7,522 bases of DNA from an uncultured Clostridia bacterium. Its GTDB lineage: Bacteria > Bacillota > Clostridia > Oscillospirales > CAG-272. Under the pieces are notes generated by a model. It was not told the DNA's origin and searched no databases. It saw nothing but the letters and a program-made list of their open reading frames with translations. Each line of letters opens with the position of its first letter. Position 1 is the first letter of the stretch. This document shows, in pieces, positions 1 through 6,376 of the stretch. Position numbers and translations under genes: made by a program. The stretch lies in the NCBI GenBank assembly GCA_904502015.1, contig CAJGEA010000088.1:1-7522 (forward strand), written 5' to 3'.

Positions 1-386
1 AGCAGCTCGAAGGTACCGTCCTCCTGCATCTTGTTCAGGGTGTTCAGACGGTTGATGGAGCGCTTGATGGTCTTGAAGTTGGTCAGCATACCGCCGGGCC
101 AACGAACGTTTACGTAGTACTGACCGCAACGCTCAGCCTCTTCCTTGATGGCCTCTGCAGCCTGCTTCTTGGTACCGACGAACAGAACGGTGCCGCCCTG
201 TGCGGAGAGGTCACGAACGAAGTTGTAAGCCTCCTCAAACTTCTTAACGGTCTTCTGCAGGTCGATGATGTAGATGCCGTTTCTCTCGGTGAAGATGTAC
301 TCCTGCATCTTGGGGTTCCAGCGGCGGGTGTGGTGGCCGAAATGCACACCGGCTTCCAGCAGCTGCTTGATGGTAATAATAGACAT
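1..386 (-). CDS. rpsB: 30S ribosomal protein S2, N-terminal part (cut by window edge)
   Basis: S2 is a structural protein of the small ribosomal subunit, on the back of the 30S head-body junction; it is needed for recruitment of S1 in many bacteria and for translation initiation. The 128 visible residues match the family closely: VHFGH at residues 14-18, followed by the RRWNPKM segment, IDLQKT at 41-46, FVGTKKQA at 69-76 and RWPGGMLTN at 95-103. The family is usually about 230-260 residues, so roughly half is present; the rest lies beyond position 1. The ATG at 384-386 is chosen because GGAGG at 396-400 stands 9 nt upstream and the protein begins MSIITIKQLL, as S2 proteins do. The gene has its own promoter (521-549) and a structured leader. 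In most bacteria tsf (EF-Ts) follows rpsB, but that position is outside this window. Identity is very secure. Confidence 0.97.
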   Translation of the reverse strand, partial: MSIITIKQLLEAGVHFGHHTRRWNPKMQEYIFTERNGIYIIDLQKTVKKFEEAYNFVRDLSAQGGTVLFVGTKKQAAEAIKEEAERCGQYYVNVRWPGGMLTNFKTIKRSINRLNTLNKMQEDGTFEL

Positions 387-428
387 ATCTTATGTCCTCC
401 TTCGGTTTTTTCCACCACAGAGGCACTT

Positions 429-514
429 GCGGACTGATCAGCGGCACGCGCCGCAGACACCGAATCCGCCACCTGCGTCTGTGTGTGTATTTTTTGTGTG
501 CCTACCAAGCACAC
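429..514 (-). promoter_or_regulatory. Structured 5' leader of rpsB mRNA, possible autoregulatory element
   Basis: Two stem regions are seen in the predicted leader. At the very 5' end of the transcript, GTGTGC (509-514) can pair with GCACAC (496-501) around a 7-nt loop. Further on, a 7-bp outer stem with one G-U pair joins 463-469 to 429-435. Inside it lies a tight 5-bp GC stem, 450-454 with 441-445, closing a 4-nt loop. The second structure ends 28 nt before the Shine-Dalgarno sequence. S2 represses its own operon through the mRNA leader in Gammaproteobacteria; whether this leader works the same way is inference. No run of U follows either stem, so they are not intrinsic terminators. Confidence 0.45.
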
Positions 515-520
515 CTGTGT

Positions 521-549
521 ATTATAACATAGATGATTTCGTTTAGCAA
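521..549 (-). promoter_or_regulatory. Promoter of rpsB, sigma-A type
   Basis: Read on the minus strand, TTGCTA (544-549) and a perfect TATAAT (521-526) are separated by exactly 17 bp. Transcription would start near 513-516, giving a leader of about 130 nt before the rpsB ATG. The promoter lies just past the stop codon of the ymxH-like gene, so rpsB need not depend on readthrough from that operon. No rho-independent terminator is visible between the two. Confidence 0.8.
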
Positions 550-576
550 CAGCAAAACCAACAATTTACAATTTGT

Positions 577-870
577 TTACAACTTGTGTTTCTTCTTACC
601 TTGAAATTGACAGCAGCATCCCGCGAGGTCGGCATCGGTCATCTTGACGAGGATGGTATCCTCCCCAATGCACTCGATGCGACACCACGGGATACGATAG
701 ATCTCTTGCTTGCCAAAGCACAGAAGTCCGCTCTCCTTTGGCACGAGGATGGCGGTGGCACATCGGTCGTCCACGTTCAGCTCCACGGCTGACGGATACC
801 CAAGACGGGCCCCGTCACATAGATTGATAACCTCCATGCAGGCAAGCTCGGTGGTGGTAACGGTTCTCAT
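577..870 (-). CDS. YlmC/YmxH-family PRC-barrel protein, sporulation-associated
   Basis: This 97-residue protein matches the small PRC-barrel family called YlmC/YmxH in Bacillus and Clostridia. The pattern fits: an N-terminal helix (ELACMEVINLCDGARLG, residues 8-24), a beta-strand region ending in ILVPKE (41-46), then the family-typical aromatic/basic turn and IPWCRIECIGEDTILV (60-75). Members are associated with sporulation in annotation pipelines, but their biochemical role is poorly known; PRC barrels generally bind protein or RNA. The ATG at 868-870 has an AAGGAAGG ribosome site 8 nt upstream. It follows the P-type ATPase-like gene by 63 nt with no clear promoter between them, so it is probably the last gene of that operon. 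It is odd in being rich in cysteine (nine in all, including three in a row at 85-87), with a basic tail GKKKHKL. Family assignment is good; function is uncertain. Confidence 0.85.
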   Translation of the reverse strand: MRTVTTTELACMEVINLCDGARLGYPSAVELNVDDRCATAILVPKESGLLCFGKQEIYRIPWCRIECIGEDTILVKMTDADLAGCCCQFQGKKKHKL

Positions 871-933
871 GGCGCATACCTTCCTTCCCTATTGAATGAT
901 ACGGAAAAGTATATGCGCCGATGGCATCCTCTA

Positions 934-3744
934 TCACTTGGTCTTGCGTCCCAGGCGCCCAAGCAGGTAGCGCGTGAGCAGATAGGCAGCGGGGGCAGTC
1001 ATCGGCAGGATGAGTGACCACAGCCAATGCAGGCCCGCGCCAAGAGCGGCGGCTATCGCGCCTACGTAGAAGCAGACGAACACCAGCACGGTCAGGAATA
1101 CGGCACTGCTCTTCTTCGGCAGACCGCTGCACAGAAACAGAACGAGCTGTGTGGCGAACAGACACAGAACGGCGAAATAGGACAAATCCGAGCCGAAACC
1201 AACGTCGGCAAGCCGACAGATTCCCGCGATCAGCCAAGGCAGAACAATAGCGGCGAGCAGAGATATCCAATCTCTGCGAAGGTCACGCAACGGGCGGCCG
1301 AGGGTGTCCGTCAGCGAGCGGGGAGAAGCCACCCGTGTGGCCAGGGGCAGGCAAACGTGGCAGATCACCGCCGCGAGATCCAGACACAGGCCCGAGAGCA
1401 GCAGTGCGGGGGCAGGCAACAGCGACAGTCCAAAGCACAGCGGCAAAAGAACCGACACGAGGCGAAGCACCTGGGACAGCAGGATGAAGCGCACCGAGCG
1501 GTACACACTGTCACGCAGGTGATCGGCGGCGAGAAGCGCGCGGCGCACGCCGCACACGCCGCCTCCACCCGCCCGACTGCGGCGTACCAGAACGTCGGCA
1601 CGGCGGCGGCAAAGGTCGGTGGCGCAACGCCCCGCATCCTCACCGTCCGCATCCTCGCACTCACCCATAGGCAGGCGGACGCTGTGATCCATAAACGCCG
1701 ACGCAAACAGCGCAGGCGAGCAGGTCACCGCCAGATCAGCGGCATCCAGAAGGGAGAGATCTCCGCGATCCACCGAAAGAACCGCCACGCACCGCCCCTC
1801 GTCGCGGCGGGCGCGTATGTAGTCCATAATGTAGGCCGTACCGCCGCCCTCAAAGGCGCGCACGCCCTCGTCCACCAGCTCGGCGGCGGCTCGCGCCGTT
1901 CCGTCGGCAGGCAAGGTGTAGGCAGAGGCATTCTCGGTTAGTCCGCACTCGGAGAACAGGCGAATATTCTCATCCGATGCCGTGCGCATAAAGGATACGA
2001 CGGTGATGCCCGCCGCCTCCATACCGCGGATACAGCCTGCCGTTTTGGGGCAGGTCTGGGGCGCGTAGGTCAGCGTGGCCTCCAGCGTTGTCCCACTCTC
2101 CCGCTCGGTCAAAAGGAAGAATACGCGATGACCCGATCGGATTGCCGTGCGGTAAGCACGGTACAGCTCCTCACGGTCGGCATCCTCCATTTTGCGTTCG
2201 GCATGGCGGTCAGAGAAAGCAGAACACGATGCCGCTACACGGTAATCTGCGGTCAGGACGATGCGGTATCCCTCCCCCGTATGGGGAAACACGGTCACAC
2301 CGCTATCGGTAACCGACAGGTAATCCACGCGAAGCAGGGTGGCGTCCACGTCGGGCTCGGCCCACACGCAAAACGCCTCTGCTACGGCAAGAGAATCACG
2401 GGGGGCGGCGTTGGCGGCCACGGCATCCGTCGCGGAAATACCGAGCGTAGGCAGTGTGGTCATACCACGGCGGTAGAGGAACAGAAGCTCGGCCACACGA
2501 CGTGCCGCTCCGTCCGCCTCGGGGCGGTGGCAGTTATACGAATCCTCTCCGATGCGAAGTGACTCGGGGTAGCAGGCTCCGTCATGGAGCGCCGCCGTAC
2601 CCACCAGCACGAGATCGGTCACGGTACAGAGCTTTTCCAGGTCGGGCGTGGTCTTAATGTCGGCGCTGTTATCAACGTCCCGATCGCGGGCGGCACGGGC
2701 GCGGTCGGCGGCAAACGCGTAAAGGCTCCGCGCACGGATATGCTCGGTCAGCGACAGCGCGCCGAGGCAAACGGCGGTGAGGAACAGATCCATCAGCTCG
2801 TACTCGTCACGCACGGTCAGAATGCCGACGGCAACCACGGGAATCACAAGGATGACCATAGCGAGGTTCCACGCGCTCACGTGCTTACGGTTGCGGCGGA
2901 AGGTGCGGGGCTCACACGACGGATGCGCGGGTGCAACTCGTCCGAGAAGTCCTCCAAGGTGAGTCCGATCACCCACGGCAACCACGAGTGCCCGTGCCAT
3001 GCCGCAATCGACCACACCGCCCGCGAACGCCATGTTCTCGGGGGAAAGGCGGTCATCCTTGCGGCTCTCGCACAAAGCAGACGCGTCCTTACTGAGCCGA
3101 ACGGCGCGGCGCTCCGACTCGCGACCCGACAGCTCACGCTCGGTAATCACCAGCCCATCCGAATCCAGCAGGCGGCAATCCGCAGGCACAATATCCCCCG
3201 CGTTCAAAAAAATGATATCGCCGCACACCAGCTCGTCCGCGCCCATGCGGAGGATGCGGCGGTTCCGCAGTACCCGCACGAGGGGCGCGTCGTAGGCTTG
3301 CATGGCAGCGTCAATTTGCTCGGCACGGTACGCCATATAGGCAGACAAGGCGCAGTGACCGAGGATCAGCACGGCACATACGATACCCAGCGCTACGCGA
3401 TCAAAAAACAGCGCGATGGCACACACCGTGAGCAGAACCCACAAAACGGGCTCTCGGAACACCTGTCCCACATGATCGAAAAAACGGCGGGGCGCGGTGG
3501 CAAACAGGGGGCGCGCCGCACTGCGGGCACGGCGGCGCTCAACCTCCTTCGGCAAAAGTCCCATAGCAGGGTTGACCGAATAGGCGCTGCACACCTCCTC
3601 GGGGGACACGGCGGCAGGGTCAGGGCGGCGCTTGATACGGCGCGCGGCCCTCAAATGTACCTTCCCTGCCCCTCGGCTATGCGATTCTTCCGTGGAAGTG
3701 TCGCGGTGGGCGGTACGGGGGTCTTGTTGACTCTGTGATGGCAT
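934..3744 (-). CDS. P-type ATPase-like membrane protein lacking all catalytic motifs (probable pseudoenzyme)
   Basis: This 936-residue protein has the layout of a P2/P3-like P-type cation ATPase. A cation-ATPase N-domain lies at about 46-90 and membrane segments at about 97-114 and 116-139. The actuator domain includes GDIIFLNAGDIVPADCRLL (175-193). Segments M3-M4 lie at about 290-335, the cytoplasmic P and N domains at about 340-740, and six C-terminal membrane segments at about 750-928. The catalytic residues are gone. TGES is SGRES (206-210). The M4 PEGLP position reads TEHIR. DKTGTLT aligns with VGTAALH (381-387), replacing the phosphorylated Asp with Val. TGDGVND aligns with LSVDRGD (656-662), losing the first Mg-binding Asp. 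KGA, DPPR and TGD are not recognisable. It therefore should not form the phospho-intermediate or pump ions. The frame is unbroken, arguing against simple decay. The ATG at 3742-3744 is preferred over a GTG at 3751-3753, which overlaps the ribosome site. It lies 46 nt after the ClpE-like gene. Fold is secure; function is unknown. Confidence 0.85.
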   Translation of the reverse strand: MPSQSQQDPRTAHRDTSTEESHSRGAGKVHLRAARRIKRRPDPAAVSPEEVCSAYSVNPAMGLLPKEVERRRARSAARPLFATAPRRFFDHVGQVFREPVLWVLLTVCAIALFFDRVALGIVCAVLILGHCALSAYMAYRAEQIDAAMQAYDAPLVRVLRNRRILRMGADELVCGDIIFLNAGDIVPADCRLLDSDGLVITERELSGRESERRAVRLSKDASALCESRKDDRLSPENMAFAGGVVDCGMARALVVAVGDRTHLGGLLGRVAPAHPSCEPRTFRRNRKHVSAWNLAMVILVIPVVAVGILTVRDEYELMDLFLTAVCLGALSLTEHIRARSLYAFAADRARAARDRDVDNSADIKTTPDLEKLCTVTDLVLVGTAALHDGACYPESLRIGEDSYNCHRPEADGAARRVAELLFLYRRGMTTLPTLGISATDAVAANAAPRDSLAVAEAFCVWAEPDVDATLLRVDYLSVTDSGVTVFPHTGEGYRIVLTADYRVAASCSAFSDRHAERKMEDADREELYRAYRTAIRSGHRVFFLLTERESGTTLEATLTYAPQTCPKTAGCIRGMEAAGITVVSFMRTASDENIRLFSECGLTENASAYTLPADGTARAAAELVDEGVRAFEGGGTAYIMDYIRARRDEGRCVAVLSVDRGDLSLLDAADLAVTCSPALFASAFMDHSVRLPMGECEDADGEDAGRCATDLCRRRADVLVRRSRAGGGGVCGVRRALLAADHLRDSVYRSVRFILLSQVLRLVSVLLPLCFGLSLLPAPALLLSGLCLDLAAVICHVCLPLATRVASPRSLTDTLGRPLRDLRRDWISLLAAIVLPWLIAGICRLADVGFGSDLSYFAVLCLFATQLVLFLCSGLPKKSSAVFLTVLVFVCFYVGAIAAALGAGLHWLWSLILPMTAPAAYLLTRYLLGRLGRKTK

Positions 3745-3752
3745 ACGCCTCA

Positions 3753-3757
3753 CCTCC
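3753..3757 (-). promoter_or_regulatory. Shine-Dalgarno deciding the P-type ATPase-like start
   Basis: AAAGGAGG occupies 3753-3760 on the minus strand. Its core GGAGG (3753-3757) is 8 nt from the ATG at 3742-3744. The longer reading frame would begin with a GTG at 3751-3753 that shares a base with this site, so that start is very unlikely. Confidence 0.85.
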
Positions 3758-3790
3758 TTTATGAGATGGAGTACACGCGATACGTTTGGT

Positions 3791-6145
3791 TTACATACAG
3801 GTAACCGTCAGTTTACCGTTCTTCACGTTGAGAAGTGCCTGCGTAAGGGTGTGACGGTAATCGGCAATAACCGCCTCGGCGAGCGGATCCTCCACGTGGC
3901 GCTGGATATAGCGGCGCATATTGCGCGCGCCGTATTTCGCCGAGAAGGACTCGGCGGCGATGTGCGCGGCGGCGGCATCGGTATAGCGGAAGGTCAGGGA
4001 TTTCTCGGCCAGCGCCGCCGTCAGCTCGTCCAGCATGATGCGGGCGATGCGAGTGAAGTCCTCACGATCCAGCGAGCGGAAGGTAATGACCTCGTCCACG
4101 CGGTTGATGAACTCGGGGCGGAGGAAGGTCTGAAGCGCCTTCATGGTGGCGTCCTCGTCAGCACCGTCTCCGCTATCGGAAAATCCGATGGATGCGGTGG
4201 AGCGGTCAGAACCCGCGTTGGTGGTCATGACGATGACCGTGTTCTCGAAATTTACGGTCTTGCCGTGGGCGTCGGTCAGGCGGCCGTCGTCCAGGATCTG
4301 AAGCAGGATATTGAGCACGTCGGGGTGCGCCTTCTCGATCTCGTCGAACAGCACCACCGAGTAGGGCTTGCGGCGGATCTTCTCGGTGAGCTGACCCGCG
4401 TCGTCATAGCCCACGTAGCCGGGGGGGGAGCCGATCAGGCGGGACACCGACTCCTTGCTCATGAACTCCGACATGTCCAGTCGAATCAGTGTTTCAGGGG
4501 AATGGAACAGATCGTTTGCCAGCGTTTTAACCAGCTCGGTCTTACCCACGCCCGTCGGGCCTGCGAAAATGAAGGACACGGGCTTGCGCTTATAGCTCAC
4601 GCCGGCGCGACTGCGCTTGACGGCGCGCGCTACGGCGTTGACGGCGCGATCCTGACCGACAATGCGCTCTTTCAGACGCGCCTCCAGTCGGTCGACCTGC
4701 TCAAACTCGTTTTCGGTAATGGTGGTGGCGGGGATGCCCGTCCAAACCTCAATAACGCTCGCCAGCTCGGCGGCGGTGAGGGTGATTTCAGCACAATCGG
4801 GCTCCAGCTCGGCAAGTCGGGCGCTGAGCTTCAGCTCCTCGGCCTTGATGCCTGCCAGCTCCTCGTAGCGCCGCTGCTCGGTCTTCTCATCCCCCGTAGC
4901 GGCTTCGGTATTTTCAAGCTGCTCGCGGCGGGCGCGGATGGTGAGCAGGCGGTCGCGGATCTCGTAGCTCTCGTTGAGAGAGGCCGAGGACAGCGACAGA
5001 TGCGACGCCGCCTCGTCCAAAAGGTCGATCGCCTTATCGGGCAGGTAGCGGTCGGTGATATACCGCTCGGACATGGTGACCGCCTTGACCAGCACGCCGT
5101 CGGGGATAGTGATGTTGTGGAAGGACTCGTAGTAGTGCTTGATGCCCCCCAGCATCTCCACCGACTCGGCGATGGAGGGCTCCTCCACCGTGACGGGCTG
5201 GAAGCGGCGCTCCAGCGCGGTATCCTTTTCGATATACTTGCGGTATTCCGAGAGGGTGGTGGCACCGATGATCTGCACCTCGCCGCGGGAGAGGGCGGGC
5301 TTGAGAATGTTGGCGGCGTTGACGCTGCCCTCCGAGCCACCCGTGCCCACGATGTTATGCACCTCGTCAATGACGAGGATGATATTGCCTTCGGATTGCA
5401 CCTCGCCGAGCAGGCCGAGAATACGGGACTCGAACTGGCCGCGGAACTGGGTGCCTGCTACGAGGGCGGTGAGATCCACGAGGTAGATTTCTTTATTCTT
5501 CAGCTTATACGGCACCTGCCCGTTGGCCACGCGAATGGCGAGCGCCTCGGCAATGGCGGTTTTACCGACACCGGGCTCGCCGATGAGGCAGGGGTTATTC
5601 TTTTGACGGCGGCAGAGGATCTGAATGACGCGCGAAAGCTCGCGCTCACGGCCCACGATGCGATCCAGCTTGCCGCGGCGGGCACTCTCGGTGAGGTTGC
5701 GGCAGTAGGTGGTGAGGTACTTGAGCTGCTTCCCTTCCTTGGCGTTCGCGCGTTTCTCTTGGCGGCGTCCGCCCGTGGGGCGGGATTCGGCGGGATGGTG
5801 GGCACCCTCTCCGTCCATATCCGCCATATCCTTCATCAGGTCACCCAGTACACCGCCCTCGCCGAACAGACTGGGCATATCAACAGCGGGCGCGCCGCCG
5901 TCCTCGTTGCCGTCCTGCTCCGAGGGAGCGTCGGCCATCATTTCACTCATGCTGTCCTCCATAGAGGCAAGCTGATCGGAGGTAAGCCCCATCTGGTTGG
6001 CGATACCGTCCAGCATATTATGGACGGGCAGGCCCGCCTCCTTGGCGCAACGCATACAGAGCCCCTGGCTCGTGCGCTGACCGTTTTCCATTTTCGTGAT
6101 GAACACCACGGCGATCCGCTTGTGGCATCTTGCACACATGACCAT
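3791..6145 (-). CDS. clpE: ClpE-like ATP-dependent Clp protease ATP-binding subunit with N-terminal zinc finger
   Basis: This is a two-ring-domain AAA+ unfoldase that feeds proteins to the ClpP peptidase in the cytoplasm. From the ATG at 6143-6145 it has 784 residues. A C4 zinc finger (C4, C7, C30, C33) replaces the Clp_N repeats of ClpC and is the mark of ClpE. An acidic, Met- and Gly-rich linker follows (about 45-135). AAA1 has Walker A GEPGVGKT (189-196), pore loop GTQFRG (231-236) and Walker B ending IDE (259-261). A short, charged middle region lies at about 395-450. AAA2 has Walker A GPTGVGKT (529-536), pore loop GYVGY (576-580), Walker B FDE (600-602), a ClpP-docking IGF loop (653-655) and a sensor-2 GAR (739-741). 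Both ATP sites look intact. Bacillus subtilis ClpE is about 700 residues, so the linker makes this one longer. A GTG at 6188-6190 would add 15 residues but would place the ribosome site inside the gene. No ctsR or mcsA/mcsB is adjacent. ClpC-like naming is possible; I favour ClpE. Confidence 0.9.
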   Translation of the reverse strand: MVMCARCHKRIAVVFITKMENGQRTSQGLCMRCAKEAGLPVHNMLDGIANQMGLTSDQLASMEDSMSEMMADAPSEQDGNEDGGAPAVDMPSLFGEGGVLGDLMKDMADMDGEGAHHPAESRPTGGRRQEKRANAKEGKQLKYLTTYCRNLTESARRGKLDRIVGRERELSRVIQILCRRQKNNPCLIGEPGVGKTAIAEALAIRVANGQVPYKLKNKEIYLVDLTALVAGTQFRGQFESRILGLLGEVQSEGNIILVIDEVHNIVGTGGSEGSVNAANILKPALSRGEVQIIGATTLSEYRKYIEKDTALERRFQPVTVEEPSIAESVEMLGGIKHYYESFHNITIPDGVLVKAVTMSERYITDRYLPDKAIDLLDEAASHLSLSSASLNESYEIRDRLLTIRARREQLENTEAATGDEKTEQRRYEELAGIKAEELKLSARLAELEPDCAEITLTAAELASVIEVWTGIPATTITENEFEQVDRLEARLKERIVGQDRAVNAVARAVKRSRAGVSYKRKPVSFIFAGPTGVGKTELVKTLANDLFHSPETLIRLDMSEFMSKESVSRLIGSPPGYVGYDDAGQLTEKIRRKPYSVVLFDEIEKAHPDVLNILLQILDDGRLTDAHGKTVNFENTVIVMTTNAGSDRSTASIGFSDSGDGADEDATMKALQTFLRPEFINRVDEVITFRSLDREDFTRIARIMLDELTAALAEKSLTFRYTDAAAAHIAAESFSAKYGARNMRRYIQRHVEDPLAEAVIADYRHTLTQALLNVKNGKLTVTCM

Positions 6146-6155
6146 AGCTCGTGTG

Positions 6156-6160
6156 CCTCC
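6156..6160 (-). promoter_or_regulatory. Shine-Dalgarno deciding the clpE start
   Basis: AAAAAAGGAGG runs over 6156-6166 on the minus strand. The core GGAGG is 10 nt from the ATG at 6143-6145. Starting there puts the zinc-finger cysteines at residues 4 and 7, as is usual in ClpE proteins. The upstream GTG at 6188-6190 has no ribosome site of comparable strength. Confidence 0.75.
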
Positions 6161-6179
6161 TTTTTTCTTGGGGGATTTG

Positions 6180-6214
6180 AAAATACTCACGGGTAGTATT
6201 CCCCATAGTATTCC
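6180..6214 (-). repeat. Tandem and inverted AATACT repeats at the start of the clpE transcript
   Basis: The 9-mer TAGTATTCC (plus strand) occurs at 6194-6202 and again at 6206-6214, a 12-bp repeat step. An inverted copy, AATACT at 6182-6187, faces AGTATT at 6195-6200 across 7 nt; in RNA this stem could extend to 8 bp using G-U pairs. The two direct copies sit from about +1 to +20 relative to the predicted start of transcription, a usual place for a repressor operator. The sequence does not match the CtsR heptad repeat (GGTCAAA type) or CIRCE (TTAGCACTC type), the known class III and class I heat-shock operators in Firmicutes. A regulatory role is inference. Confidence 0.4.
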
Positions 6215-6221
6215 TTATTAT

Positions 6222-6250
6222 ATCATACCATGTTTTGGGCGGATTGTCAA
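6222..6250 (-). promoter_or_regulatory. Promoter of the clpE-like operon, sigma-A type
   Basis: On the minus strand a perfect TTGACA (6245-6250) and TATGAT (6222-6227) are 17 bp apart. Transcription should start near 6215, leaving about 70 nt of leader before the preferred clpE ATG. A TATAAT overlaps just downstream but would need a 22-bp spacer. This is the only strong promoter seen for the three genes clpE-like, P-type-ATPase-like and ymxH-like. Confidence 0.8.
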
Positions 6251-6264
6251 GTGCCGTTTTCCGA

Positions 6265-6303
6265 TTTGGCCACTCGCCCCCAAACGGGGAAAATTTTGCC
6301 AAA
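6265..6303. repeat. Dyad between the divergent clpE and gpmI promoters
   Basis: An outer inverted repeat TTTGGC (6265-6270) and GCCAAA (6298-6303) encloses CCCC (6278-6281) with GGGG (6286-6289) and a palindromic AAAATTTT (6290-6297). It lies between the -35 boxes of clpE (6245-6250) and gpmI (6308-6313), so a protein bound here could affect both. No known regulator motif is recognised; it could also be chance. Confidence 0.25.
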
Positions 6304-6307
6304 CCCC

Positions 6308-6336
6308 TTGCATTTTTGTAAAAAAGGGGGTATAAT
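6308..6336 (+). promoter_or_regulatory. Promoter of gpmI, sigma-A type
   Basis: TTGCAT (6308-6313) and a perfect TATAAT (6331-6336) are separated by 17 bp. The -35 match is only moderate, but the -10 is ideal. Transcription would begin near 6343, giving a leader of roughly 34 nt, and an AAAGGAA ribosome site (6363-6369) precedes the ATG. Confidence 0.75.
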
Positions 6337-6376
6337 ATATAAGATTTGAATATTGCACCATGAAAGGAATTTGATT

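Noticed and set aside
496..514. Hairpin at 496-514 as an intrinsic terminator
   Set aside because: On the minus strand it is followed by A residues, and on the plus strand no T run follows; it lies at the 5' end of the rpsB transcript.
815..1270. 151-codon minus-strand frame overlapping the end of the P-type ATPase-like gene and the start of the ymxH-like gene
   Set aside because: It is out of frame with both supported genes, Arg-rich, and has no ribosome site or family resemblance.
1027..3738. Open frames of up to 384 codons on the plus strand opposite the P-type ATPase-like gene
   Set aside because: Translations are Arg/Gln/His-rich and patternless, while the minus frame shows ATPase fold motifs and membrane segments throughout.
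934..3744. Considering the P-type ATPase-like gene a broken pseudogene
   Set aside because: There is no frameshift or stop over 936 codons, a strong ribosome site is kept, and domain order and membrane segments are intact, so it is listed as a CDS. Selection still needs a dN/dS test.
3761..6196. 811-codon open frame on the plus strand opposite clpE
   Set aside because: It is the antisense shadow of a gene with clear AAA+ motifs; GC-rich codon use keeps the opposite frame open. The translation is His/Gly/Val-rich with no recognisable domain and no ribosome site of note.
6180..6260. CtsR or CIRCE operator ahead of clpE
   Set aside because: No GGTCAAA heptad pair or TTAGCACTC-N9-GAGTGCTAA is present in the region.
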